DNA from: Atriophallophorus winterbourni
Lineage: Eukaryota; Platyhelminthes; Trematoda; Plagiorchiida; Microphallidae
DNA length: 64,000 nucleotides
Direction of reading: 5' to 3'
Assembly (NCBI GenBank): GCA_013407085.1
Contig: JACCGJ010018523.1
Span: 62,001-126,000 of the forward strand
Shown: one piece after another, positions 53,420 through 63,520 of the stretch
Position numbering within the stretch: the first letter of the stretch is position 1
Layout: each line of letters begins with the position of its first letter
The notes under the pieces: model-generated
What the model was told of the DNA's origin: nothing
Databases searched by the model: none
Seen by the model: the letters and a program-made list of their open reading frames with translations, nothing else
Position numbers and translations under genes: made by a program

Positions 53420-53905
53420 GCTCTGGCGCACGAACCAAGCTAAACCCGTGATTTTGCTTTGGAACATCTTAGTTCGTTGTACGAACTTTATGTAACAGCA
53501 GTTGCAATCTCAACGTTTGTTTGACGACGACAATCAGGAGCCGGTTGTGGTGTTCAACTGCGGGCGATGTGAGCCATACAATGCAGATTAAAGGCTCCTA
53601 TGGCTTTGAAGCAGGACAGCACACATCATCGTTGGAAATTTGAGCGGGAAAACCATCCACCCAACTTTCTACAGACCCCAGATTTTGCTGTTGTCGGTGC
53701 ATTTGATTCCGGGAGTGGTAAAACGAGAAATATTTGGAAACAATAAGTATGTATAATTTAACTTTGTTTACCGCTTTTCCACTGTTTCAAGGCTCACTGA
53801 ACCTGATCTTACTGTCTCCACCTGATGACGGCAAACAGCCAGAAACCGCTAGTGGTGTGTAAGTGCGGGGGATGTGAGCTCCACAATATTGGTATGTATT
53901 CATAA
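53420..53905 (+). repeat. Hammerhead-associated repeat with two ribozyme regions
   Basis: A damaged ribozyme region at about 53522-53555 (GACGACAATCAGGAGCCGGTTGTGG) and a better one at 53816-53857 lie about 290 bases apart, each followed by GCGGG.GATGTGAGC. The left border has the TTCGTTGTACGAACTTTATG arm shared with 32661-33067. Confidence 0.7.
53816..53857 (+). ncRNA. Near-intact hammerhead ribozyme
   Basis: Stem I CTCCAC with GTGGTG (five of six pairs), CTGATGA at 53822-53828, stem II GGC/GCC around loop AAACA with one mismatched closing pair, GAAA, and ACCGCT in place of ACCGGT. Predicted cleavage after A53851. Stem III and the stem II closing pair are damaged, so activity is doubtful. 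Confidence 0.72.
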
Positions 53906-54450
53906 TTTGAGTGCATTCATGCTCCAAAACGTTTCTTTCAAACATGTTGGTTTCAACAAGCGTGTAGGTACCTCCATCCTCGAAAACTATTTAAATGTTA
54001 GCCACACATTCAATTTTGTGTTAGATAAAATTTGAGCATTTAATCTGGTAGGCGCTAAGATGGGGCATTAGAGGGAAAGTAACTATTGGCAGCCGATTTA
54101 ATCACTGTACGTGACAGCTTAACTATTCAATTAAATATTCCCTCTCCACCCTGCCAAGGAGCAACCGCAAGGATTCTGGCAATTTTCCAAATGGTTCTCC
54201 ATCTCATTGGGTAAACAAAGTGGCAGATAAGGGCATGATACACAATCGCAGGATTACAGGGTCATTGTTAATCATCTTTGCGTATGTGTAGAATTAACAT
54301 GGCCTGTTAAATCTAGGCACCGGCCAAACATGCCTACGCATTAAATTACGCATCGACACAAGTATTTTTGGGTGTGGCACAACAGCTGAGTGAATAAAAC
54401 ATGAAAAAATGTTTGCACAACATTTTTAAACAACCCAAAAAATATGGGAA
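53906..54450. other. 3' flank of SNRNP35, no feature
   Basis: No gene or clear signal seen; no canonical polyadenylation signal was checked on the minus strand beyond visual reading. Confidence 0.35.
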
Positions 54451-54597
54451 TTAGTCAAAATTGAAAGGGCGGCGAAAAGGTCGAGCGATTCCACCGAATC
54501 GTAATTGACCCGCTTCTTTGCGTCCCCCGAGACCACCACCGAGACGTCTTGGGCGCCAACCGAGTAATGTGCGAGCGTAGGATGGCTCAAGAATGAT
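54451..54597 (-). CDS. SNRNP35: SNRNP35 (U11/U12 35K), terminal exon
   Basis: On the minus strand the acceptor AAATGTAG ends at 54598. The exon encodes [14 protein letters not shown], then [20 protein letters not shown] and [14 protein letters not shown] before TAA at 54453-54451. The [32 protein letters not shown] block is diagnostic for the U11/U12 35K protein. The human protein continues with an Arg/Glu/Asp-rich tail after this block; here the protein stops, so the tail is missing. The exon joins in phase 0 to the RRM exon. Another frame of the same stretch is open but is a shadow. Confidence 0.95.
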   Translation of the reverse strand: MILEPSYARTLLGWRPRRLGGGLGGRKEAGQLRFGGIARPFRRPFNFD

Positions 54598-55212
54598 CTA
54601 CATTTGAACACCAACATTGAGGGGCGATAATTTAAAAAAATGGAGAAATAAACGTGGTCAATCCATCCATGGTCGACATCGACCGAAGGAGGTCAACAAT
54701 GAAAATAATCGTGGTCGATAAAAGCCATGATTAACACGAGGTCTGAGCAAAGTTACCTTGGATATCTGCTACTCGGTGAAATGCGTAAAATCGGAATTTG
54801 AAGACAATTTAAAGCTCGGTAAATTCAACACTGTTCAATCACGTGATCAGCAATTAAGCGATGTGTGCTGATGGCTTGAACACGTTACTTTTATCAAATA
54901 CGACAGTTATGCTTATTTCGCAAAAGCTGGTTGTGCCACATGTATACATTACGGGATCATGTGACTCAGTAGAGATGATGGTGCAACGCTGAAGATTGAT
55001 GTTTGCATGCAGTTGCTCCATTCTTTCAAATCGCGCTGAACCTGATCGTATGCAAAGTGTAAGTGCTGGCAGAAAAAAGGTCTGAAGGTAAGCGTATACT
55101 ACGTGGCCAAGATAAAAAAGTAGGAAAAATGTAAAAAGCCTCCGGTGAAAAGTCTTCAAACAGCAATGAACTGTATTCGCGAACACAGTCCAGTCTCCAT
55201 ACTACGACCCAG

Positions 55213-55459
55213 CTTCACGGATGTGCAATCGTACAGTACTTCTGTGCTGTACGGCTAACATCGTGCTAAATTGATTGGCCATCGGTGGTGAGCTGCATGC
55301 TGAAACACGCTGGAGTCTCACTAGCATTTCTACTTTCTATTTTCTTTCTCATATCTGTCTAGGCCTGGGCAACCTGACAGTATCTCAGCCCACGTGCAGT
55401 CTCTGACTGTACGGCACTTTGCCTGGATCAGGCTTGTGCATTCATTCATTCATTCATTC
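55213..55459 (+). repeat. SINE-like element with 12-bp target duplication and CATT tail
   Basis: A 5' part TCACGGATGTGCAATCG, a CT-rich middle, then GCCTGGGCAACCTGACAGTA and GCCTGGATCAGGC, ending in (CATT)n. It is flanked by ACTACGACCCAG on both sides (55201-55212 and 55460-55471). The sequence after the right flank (55472-55550) is an older partial copy of the same family, so this one inserted into a relative. It has no coding capacity. Confidence 0.8.
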
Positions 55460-55460
55460 A
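55439..55460. repeat. (CATT)n tail of the SINE-like element
   Basis: Five to six CATT units at the 3' end of copy A, directly before the target duplication. Confidence 0.9.
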
Positions 55461-55654
55461 CTACGACCCAGATCTAGGCAATGCGATAGTACCGTAGCTT
55501 ATGTCCAATCTATGACTGTGCTCATTTTGTCTGGTTCATGCGTAATACAACCGGTATACAAAACCGACGAGATAAAATATTTAATCTAATTTAACAACTC
55601 TTAACAAACCAAGGTAACATGATGAACGGCGCAAATTAGTTAAACACAACTTAC

Positions 55655-55984
55655 TCTTTCTCCATCGGGAATGTCTAAACCCTCTGGACGGCGTGACTGC
55701 CCCCCTTTCAGTTGCATCCAAGTTCGTAGGACACGATCCACATCCGCGGCGGTGCGAAAACGAGCAAATGCATAACCACGAGGATACCCAGTCACCACAT
55801 CGCGAACAAGTTTAATCTGTGGCATTTGCGTTTCGTCGCTTATGGGTGAAAATGGCGAGTGTTCCCGGTGGCGGGTTCTCACAGGAGAATGTTTTTTGAT
55901 GGTTGTATGAAGTAGGGAAACCAATGCTTGTCTAATCGCTGATTCGCTCACGTGTGCAGGTAGACGTCCAATGAAGACTATCGT
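55655..55984 (-). CDS. SNRNP35: SNRNP35 (U11/U12 35K), RRM exon
   Basis: The protein binds U11 snRNA in the minor spliceosome, which removes U12-type introns. This 330-base exon runs from acceptor CCATAG (before 55984) to donor GTAAGT (from 55654), in phase 0 at both ends. It encodes the RRM: RNP2 as TIVFIGRLP, helix VSESAIRQALVSLL, beta-2 as IKLVRDVVTG and RNP1 as RGYAFARF. Between helix 1 and beta-2 there is an extra Ser/Arg/His-rich loop of about 25 residues (TTIKKHSPVRTRHREHSPF and more) not found in the short human spacer. Near the end, KGGQSRRPEGLDIPDGER leads into the last exon. Confidence 0.95.
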
Positions 55985-56364
55985 CTATGGATCAACGTTG
56001 GAATGTTTAAATAAAAATGAGGGCATAGGGGAAGAGTTTGCAGTATCGATGTTTGCTTAACAGCCGTTGCTACGATACAGCACAAATTGATGACATATGC
56101 TCCCAATCATGAACTTGTTTAATAGCAAAAATACTTCGTTCCACCCGAACATAAAAATCGCGATGACTTCGGTGAATGATGACATATAACTAACAGCCGG
56201 TCTACTCGGTAATGATACGTCTCATAATGCAGCTAGAAAAAGTGAGAGCTAAAGAAGACATTGGCCAACACTAATTTCCCTAAATTCGCAATCATAATGT
56301 CCTAGGAAGAGCCAGGAAGTAGTTTTCACTTGAGTTGACAGTAATATTTAGTTACAAGCAGAGA

Positions 56365-56550
56365 GTATTCAAGATTCAAGAATTTCTGGTCACAAAAAGC
56401 ACATAGATTGACAATTACTATATCATAGTAAATATTCGTTCAATAAGAGGTATAAAAAAAAACAATTATACGATGTCACTGGAGTCAAGTAATATGCTTA
56501 CCCTGAGTCAATACACAGGCATCGCCAAATCGTTATGTATATTGTAGAAA
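56365..56550 (-). mobile_element. 3'-end fragment of a CR1-like element
   Basis: AAGATTCAAGAATTTCTGG, CTATATCATAGTAAATATTCG and CTGAGTCAATACACAGG match the 3' end at 21036-21200 in the same order. Only the terminal region inserted, as usual for 5'-truncated retroelements. No coding sequence remains. Confidence 0.75.
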
Positions 56551-56688
56551 ATAACAGTAATCGCCACGTAACACAAGCTACCTTGATAAGGATTATCTCA
56601 TCCCAGCCTTTGGCCGAATTCGATGTGGAATAGGAAAATTCGACAAATTAGCAACCAAATAGCATTTCCATCGTCGGTTATGTGGTTC

Positions 56689-56925
56689 GGATGTACAATC
56701 GTGCAGTACTTTGTGTTGTGCGGCTAACACCGTGCTAAATTGATTGACCACCGGTTGTGAGCTGCATGCTGAAACAGGCTGGAGTCTCACTACCATTTCC
56801 TGTTCTTTTTCCTTCCTCATATCTATCTAGCCCTGGGCAACCTGACAGTATCTTAGCCCACGTGCAGTCTCTGACTGTGCGGCGCTTTGCCTGGATCAGG
56901 CGTGTGCTTTCATACCATCATACCA
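56689..56925 (+). repeat. SINE-like element, copy B
   Basis: Similar to 55213-55459 over its whole length, including AAATTGATTG.CCA, GAGCTGCATGCTGAAAC, CCTGGGCAACCTGACAGTAT and CCTGGATCAGGC. It lies in SNRNP35 intron 1. Confidence 0.85.
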
Positions 56926-59094
56926 ATTCGAGTGATACGAAAACACTGCATATTGTGAATAACAAATCTGTTGAAATTGGAAAACATAACTAACAGCTAA
57001 TCTGGGGTTCACGATAGATAAAAGAGGAAAGTGCCTATTATCTAAGCCATAGTTAATGTAAAATTAAACCATGTACTCATGCTTTCTCAGCACTGGTTCA
57101 AACCCTTTGAGAAAGTATGATTAGGTTTCGCCTGAGTTGAAATCAAACGTCTCACAGTTTTCATGCGTGAAGAAGCTATTCATCTTCCGTGCAAATGCAG
57201 TATTTAACTAAAGGAGCTGCGTCGCAAGTGTGTTGTCTTCGATTTTATTAAGATGAGATAGGTGGCATGGCTTCAGACATTCGACAATGTGCAAGTTTGT
57301 GACCGTTAGTAATAGTTTACACCGAGCTATAGTGAGAAAATAAAGTTAAGCACGTTTTTGACATGTGCAACGAATGCAAAGGTTGAACTTGCACCAGTTG
57401 AAAGGCACACGTATCTCCACTGTCACCGGTAACCGCTTCACAATAATCAAACAAATAATTATGAAATGGAGGTCCGTCAGTGAAATGTTGGTGTTTAATT
57501 TCATTGCAAGATTGTGTGGGATTATGACGAGAGCCATGTCAAACGAAAGAAAATATTCGTCAGATACGAATCAACGATCTGCGTGAGGTCATGCCACAAG
57601 GATGTTAGCATGCGAGGGTCAGGAGTAGTGTATATCATGAAATACAAAAAGGATAACCCGATATTTTTACACCTGGATTAAGATTGCGACAGGACGAACC
57701 CAGATATGGAAGTGAGCGCATGAAGCGAATAGGCGGTGTGACTAACTTACCACGCTTGGTTACGACTATTTGTGCTGAAAGCGTGTAATTCATAAAACGC
57801 AATACTTGCTTTAAACTAAAAATTGTGTATATCGTTCGAAAAATGGCGCCCGACTACAGGTATTGCAATTTTTACGTGGACAATTGGGTTCGTGCCCTAC
57901 GACTTTGCTTTGATCAAGAATGCGGGGAAGGCTAATTTGGATCTCTGTTGTATAGACGATAACGTGTAAAACGAGGTTGCTAAAGTTGAATGTCTGAGAA
58001 AGAATACAGTTTGCAGTCAAGCAGAAACCAAATGCAACGCGGTTATCGCATATTGACGATAGCATGGTCGTGCTCGAAAGGTGATCGCTAAAGGAGAACC
58101 AAAGCCGAACGAATAGTCATTCTGCTTAAATCAATTGATTGTTTTCATACCGGTAGCAACCATCTAATTTAAAGCACAAGGTTGCTAGGGTAACTGTGGA
58201 TGAACAATTTTTTGTCGTTACAATCGTTAAATCGAATGTGGTTGAATAAAACAAGTAGCTTTGCATGGGCTCGAATCAACGACACTAGAATCGTTAAAAT
58301 CATTGGTTAATATATGGGTTGGAATACGGCGTGCAATTTAAACAAATGCACTGAATTTGAATTAAAAATAGGAAAGCTCGCTTGAAGCATAGTCCGCAAT
58401 AGCCTTCATGGTCATATTGATTTAGGACAAAACAAAATGATTACGCAAATATGCGCGGAGTATATTACAATATCCGCATGGTATCAACGAAAACGTTTTT
58501 GTTGGAAGGATATTTTTGTACGAATCTAACGAAATTGACCGCCTTGGTGGTTTCCTTCCAGCATCCCAACTGAGTATAGTTGCGATTTTAAATTCGCCCT
58601 AGCTGCTTAACTAGCAACACATGCAATTATACATGGCTTCGCGATATGAATGAGCTCTGTGTTAAACGGGACGCGATAATAGACGTAAAAATGACCGCGG
58701 CAGCATAGCATTCTCTCCGATGGGTAACACCATACCATCGGAACCGCATCGTGCTAATGAACCCGAGAGCTTAGGTTCTACGGGTCCGAGCAGTCTCATA
58801 TGAAATAAAAAAATTGAGATTTCTTTAAAAAGGAAGTTAAAGAACCTAGCCTGGCTTACTCTCACACAGTAGTAAATGCATGTATATATAGGTTCCGCAG
58901 TTGCAATAGCCAGAGCACTAGTAACAATCGCACCTACTGTCTATAAAATGCTCTTATATGGCTTGTTGAATTTGGTACAGCTCGCACGGATGGCTTCATA
59001 CCTCCATTGAAGCAATTGTTTAGTCCTATCGCAAGACTGGAGGACATCTATTGAATCGACACTATCTAAACGTAGAAATAAATGTGCTCTAACT
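56926..59094. other. SNRNP35 intron 1, no further feature
   Basis: Several open frames but none with recognisable domains. A short Ser/Pro-containing plus frame at about 58690-58810 was considered and not called. Confidence 0.4.
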
Positions 59095-59292
59095 ACCTGA
59101 TCCAGGCAGTGCCGGACTGCACATGGGCTAAAATACCGTCAGGTTGCCCAGGACTAGATAAATGAGAGGGAAAATAGAAAGACATGGCAGTGATAATCCA
59201 GCGGATTTCCGAATGCAGCTCACTACCGGTGGTAAATTAATTTAGCGCGGTTAGCTGCGCAGCACAGAAGTACTGTACAATTGCACACTCAT
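59095..59292 (-). repeat. SINE-like element, copy C
   Basis: Reverse orientation: CCTGATCCAGGCA, GTCAGGTTGCCCAGG, ATGCAGCTCACTACCGG and CAGAAGTACTGTACAATTGC. Lies in SNRNP35 intron 1. Confidence 0.85.
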
Positions 59293-59464
59293 ACCACAGA
59301 AAAAGCCTAAAAGATGCCGCGGCCAGGATGATTGCTACGCTGCTAGTAAGTCGGTGCTCCACTGAGTATCACTTGCGAACAAGAGAGAGTCAAGAAGGGT
59401 TTTGCCCCTTGATGGTAGGTGATGGAATATTCAAAACGAGGGTGATAACGAGCTTTATCGCATG

Positions 59465-59622
59465 GATGTGCTAAAATGATTTGCCACCGGTAGTAAGCTG
59501 CATACGAAAACACGTTGGAGTCTAGCTGTAATTTCATTTATTATATATGTTTAGGCCTGGGCAACCAGACAATATTTTAGCCTGTGTCACTGTGCCTGGA
59601 TTAGGCTTTTGTTTTCATGCAT
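59465..59622 (+). repeat. SINE-like element, copy D (5'-truncated)
   Basis: CACCGGTAGTAAGCTGCATAC, ACGTTGGAGTCTAGC, GGCCTGGGCAACCAGACA and CCTGGATTAGGC. More diverged than copies A to C. Confidence 0.75.
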
Positions 59623-60042
59623 CGATTTTCACACTGCACCCGAATTTGCATACCGCGGTTTCTAATGGGTAACCGTCCATCACGATTGGGTGCCCACAAA
59701 ACTCGTTGGCCTAATCAAAGTCTATTACAATTGTAACAAGACTTGTTGTTCTCGTCTACAGTAAAGAATTAAATAAATCTAGTTTGCACAGGCAAGATTG
59801 CCCGTTGCCGCCAACAGCCATGGGTTTAGATTCCTCTAAATGAATATGTCCAATAAAAAGCACTTTTGATACAGGTAGCCTAAAAACCAAAATACGTGCC
59901 AAGCCCATTGATATTATATACAACCGCTGAGGTGGATGGCCATTGATACTGAACTTGAGCGTCCAATATACTCAACTCCACCCTCCGTTTATATCCAACG
60001 GCTTCCGTAAGACAGACCCATGTACTATGTATGAAATCACAA

Positions 60043-60215
60043 GTCTGGATCGAGCAAAGTGCCGCCGAATCACAGACCGCATATGGGCTGAAATACTCCC
60101 AGGCTCAGACAAATATCATAAAATGACAGTGAGATCACAGCGTGTTTCCGCACGCAGCTAAGTACCACTGGCAAATGAAGTTAACGCAGCAGAGGCAACG
60201 TACTATTGCACATGT
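60043..60215 (-). repeat. SINE-like element, copy E
   Basis: Reverse orientation and diverged: CTGGATCGAGCAAAGTGCCG, GGGCTGAAATACTCCCAGG, ACGCAGCTAAGTACCACTGG and GTACTATTGCACATG. A short related piece follows at about 60985-61050. Confidence 0.7.
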
Positions 60216-62084
60216 GTACACAAAACTCGTCCTCGATCCTAAACGCGTTATTAATTGATGACGGTATCAAGCAAAGACATAGTCATCAAGGAGGAAAAAG
60301 ATGCATTGCGCGCCATCTAAAGCGTTCAAAGGTGGGAACGAGACTTGATAATAACTTACAACAATTTCGCGCGAGAGCCGACGTGACTCGAGTCAACAAT
60401 GAAGACAGCCGATTAACAAAGGAACCCAGCAGTAGAAAAGTGATAGCATGTATAAATATACGTTAGCGCCAGCAATGATAATAGCAAGATCTTCAAAACC
60501 AGTGTAGCAAGTAAAAACTAAATCACAGTGGGCGGTTATCATTTTAGTCAGCTGGGTAATATCATAGAAAGCAGGGTGGTAACGAGAGAAACAAAGCATT
60601 GAAATGACGCAGGCAACATTTACAGACTCGGAACAAGGAATTGTGAGTCAAGACTAGTTAGAATTAGAAACATTTCTCCGCGTTCAAACTGAAGGAACCA
60701 TACAAACAAATAAAATGAATACAATACGACATAAAAAAGTCACATGAAAAACAAGTTAGTCCAAAATAACTGTTAAAAGGAAATGCATAACACTGTGGCT
60801 AACTTCCGCTGAATGTTGTCGGTGAGACCATTGTAACCTCATTGCATGTATTGATTGGTTGAAAGAGTCACTACATCGCCGCACTTCATTAAATTGAAAC
60901 TTGCTGAGATTAGTTGATTCGATGTTAACCAAAATATACTAAGGTAAAATCAAGCGGCAGTCTTATAAGAAAGAACAAGCCTAATACAGGCAAAGTGCCG
61001 CACACTTATTGACTGCACGTGGGTAAGGATGCTATCGTGGAGGAAGTATAGATATTCCTGGTGCACAATTCTTATTCAACCTTTCGTATATCCAGTGCCA
61101 AAAGCCCTGGACGGTCGCTGTAATCAAACCTGCTTTGAGCTCAAAACATAGAGCTCCCGGAGAAAACATAAGGACAAACTAAATAAAATTAAAACACCAA
61201 ATCCAACGTGACAGCTTGGTCTCATTTAGACACCTTTGTTTTGACAACTAAGATGACGCACGCTCGGGTAAACTGCAGAGGGATGTGTAACGAATGAAAG
61301 AATGAGCACTACATGTTTTCATGTAAAGAAATGTGGTTTTCCTATTCGATTTTTCGCACCATACCGGTCCGTGATCACCATAAATAGTAGGTATGCCTTG
61401 CGTTTCTCTGGTGGTAATCGCTAAGAGTTAGTCCAGCGCTCGAGCATTCACCGAAACAGTAATTTTCCCGTTGCGAGTCTGCCTAGATGACCTACCGGTT
61501 AAAAGCGCATCTGTTATGGTGTCACACGCCTTAATTTTGTTCAGGTCTCGGTGGAAATGATTCTGGGTGAGTAAAGAAACCTTCATGTTAAGTAGCGGAC
61601 GAAATTTCCCGCGTCTGCATTCCAAGCATAGGGGAATAAAGATAGCATTTCCATGCATAACGCTTCAAATAATCATGACAACGAACGTTACCGTAATCTG
61701 ATACATTGATTTAATCAGAACCAAACTGACGAGAAACGCGTCAATACGGTTGCAGGTATTCGTTTTGTACAGCTCACTCAGCATTATGTTGACATTGCAC
61801 GAAATAATAACATATAATGCTCAATTTTCTCGTGAAATTTCTAGCAAGGAAGCATATCGTGAGGTATCTGATTGTGGTATAACTACGGTCTTTATACACA
61901 GCTTAGTCGAAAATCGTTTGATGTCGACTATTGGGATTCAACAATGGGGACTATAAGAAAGCGGGGTTAACAAAATTGAAAAACAAGTCACAAGAGGATT
62001 ACAACACCGTGAACCATCAAAAAACCAATTGTTCGACATAGCATCATACAAACACAATACTTCTCCAAGAAGCTGTTAGCTAAC
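60216..62084. other. SNRNP35 intron 1, proximal part
   Basis: No gene seen apart from a SINE-like fragment at about 60985-61050. Confidence 0.4.
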
Positions 62085-62258
62085 CTTTGGGTCATACTGA
62101 TGAGGTTTAGGTTTATACTTAGCAGACAAAGCACGCACAATTGCTCGATCGTGCGGCAAAACGTCAGTCCCATCAATACTGCCCGCCATCACGGGGTCGT
62201 AGAAACCATGAGAAGAGATATAGGGATACCAACGATCACCGCTTTCTTGATTTTCCAT
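62085..62258 (-). CDS. SNRNP35: SNRNP35 (U11/U12 35K), first coding exon
   Basis: It encodes MENQESGDRWYPYISSHGF followed by YDPVMAGSIDGTDVLPHDRA and a RALSAKYKPKPHQYDPK segment. The YDPLKAGSIDGTD-x-x-PHDRA motif at the start is specific to the U11/U12 35K protein. The donor is GTTAGC (from 62084), in phase 0 to the RRM exon 6.1 kb away. The start is the ATG at 62258. An acceptor-like TTGCAG lies 14 bases before it (exon edge at 62272), so a 5' leader intron or a spliced-leader acceptor is possible. The complete protein would be 216 residues. Confidence 0.95.
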
Positions 62259-62802
62259 TCATGAAGATAAACCTGCAATTGATTAAATTCTATTAGCCCA
62301 TGGTCCGTTTATTGTGCACGCAGAGAGAAGAAGAGTAATCCGAGATAAATGAATATATTTCGGAATTGTGCTCATCTGCCAAAGCCGTAGCGCAAAACTG
62401 CAATTTAAATAACGGTGAAGATTGGACGTGAAAAATGTCCGGAATCCGATAGTAGTGACAAGCTTGCTGATTTGGTCAAAGGTCAAGGCAGTAAGGGGTT
62501 TTCGCAAACCACATCTATGTACACGACAATGGCAGAGTGAACGACAAATCTAATGTTAAGGGTGCGCTAAGCCAAAGCCACAAAACGTGAGTACATGAAT
62601 CGATGAATGGGTGTAGGTGGGGTAGTCCATGGAAGGCAAAACAGAACAATGTGTCGAACCGTGGAACAAGCACATAAAAACTAACAATCAGCATGCGATA
62701 CGAATCTGACTTAGGGGATGGATAACGAGAAGGGGGTAACCAACAGCTGAAACAACCGAATCACAAGCAGTATCGAGAGGGTAGGAGCGAGGTTTCAAAC
62801 AC

Positions 62803-63239
62803 TTAGTGTTGGTGAGACATAACGGGACGTTGTGAAGGATGGTGAGTATGGTGCATAGCGTTTGAACCCGATGAGCCCAGCATCATGGTTTGCGCACCAC
62901 TAAGCTGATGCATTTGACCGGGATTGCCACTACCTTGACCAGGATTCGATTGGTTAGCAGCAGAAGCGACGGTATGTTGAGATTGATGTTGCTGGTGCTG
63001 TGCTGCGGCTACTGCGGCATTCAAGTAGGCCGAAGATGAAGTTCCTGGTTGATAATATTGAGGCAAGTAGGCTTGCGTATTGCCACTGCTGCCCGTTGCC
63101 GGATTCATCGTGAAACCAGAATTTAAAACACCGTTTGTTGTCGAGTGTCCAGTTGGCATTTTCGGTCCCAATCCTTCTATGTTAGCCATTGGTCCAGAAA
63201 AAGCGTTGAAATTAGATGATGTTTGTGACTTATAGCCAA
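62803..63239 (-). CDS. Gln/Ser/His-rich protein, terminal exon (unidentified)
   Basis: On the minus strand the acceptor CCTTTCTGTTTCAG ends at 63240. The exon encodes GYKSQTSSNFNAFSGPM, a Gly/Ser/Thr-rich stretch, QAYLPQYYQPGTSSSAYLNA, AVAAAQHQQHQSQH and a Gly/Gln/His/Ser-rich end MSHQH, with TAA at 62805-62803. Low complexity throughout. Prion-like or RNA-binding-associated composition, reminiscent of the C-termini of lingerer/UBAP2-like or similar cytoplasmic RNA-granule proteins, but I cannot assign a family. The ATG at 63336 lies upstream of the acceptor and is not the start. The gene is in the same orientation as SNRNP35, 530 bases upstream of it. Confidence 0.75.
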
Positions 63240-63315
63240 CTGAAACAGAAAGGAACAAATGATATAGATTCTGCCTGGAAAAATCACGATAAACCGAAAG
63301 ACATAGCCGACATAC

Positions 63316-63520
63316 CTTGTTTTGAAGGATCGCCATATTTCATATCCAAAAATTCCTCATAAGAAGCATTCATGGGTTTCATAGGTGGTAATGCCTGAGA
63401 AGCAGAAGATCGATTCGGTTGTTGTGTCAGTGCCGAGCTTTCATGAGTTGAAGCTTGGGTTGAGCCGACATTTTCAACTCCTGCTTGTTGTTGATTCAGG
63501 AATGCATTCGGATATCCATT
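63316..63520 (-). CDS. Gln/Ser/His-rich protein, penultimate exon
   Basis: The acceptor GAAATTTGTAG ends at 63521 and the donor GTATGT begins at 63315. The 205-base exon is open from its first codon, leaves one base for the next exon (G plus TT gives Val), and encodes NGYPNAFLNQQQ, a Ser/Thr/Gln stretch, LPPMKPMNASYEEFLDMKYG and DPSKQ. The YEEFLDMKYGDPSK segment is the only non-repetitive block and the best key for identification. Earlier exons must lie beyond the window or were not recognised in 63521-64000. Confidence 0.75.

Noticed and set aside
54426..54617. 63-codon minus-strand frame overlapping the last SNRNP35 exon
   Set aside because: The other frame gives the diagnostic RRLGGGLGG and GQLRFGG blocks of the 35K protein, so this frame is a shadow.
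58662..58865. Frame on the minus strand and an alternative Ser/Pro-rich plus frame
   Set aside because: Neither has a clear start, splice pair or known motif; it lies inside SNRNP35 intron 1 on repeat-rich ground.
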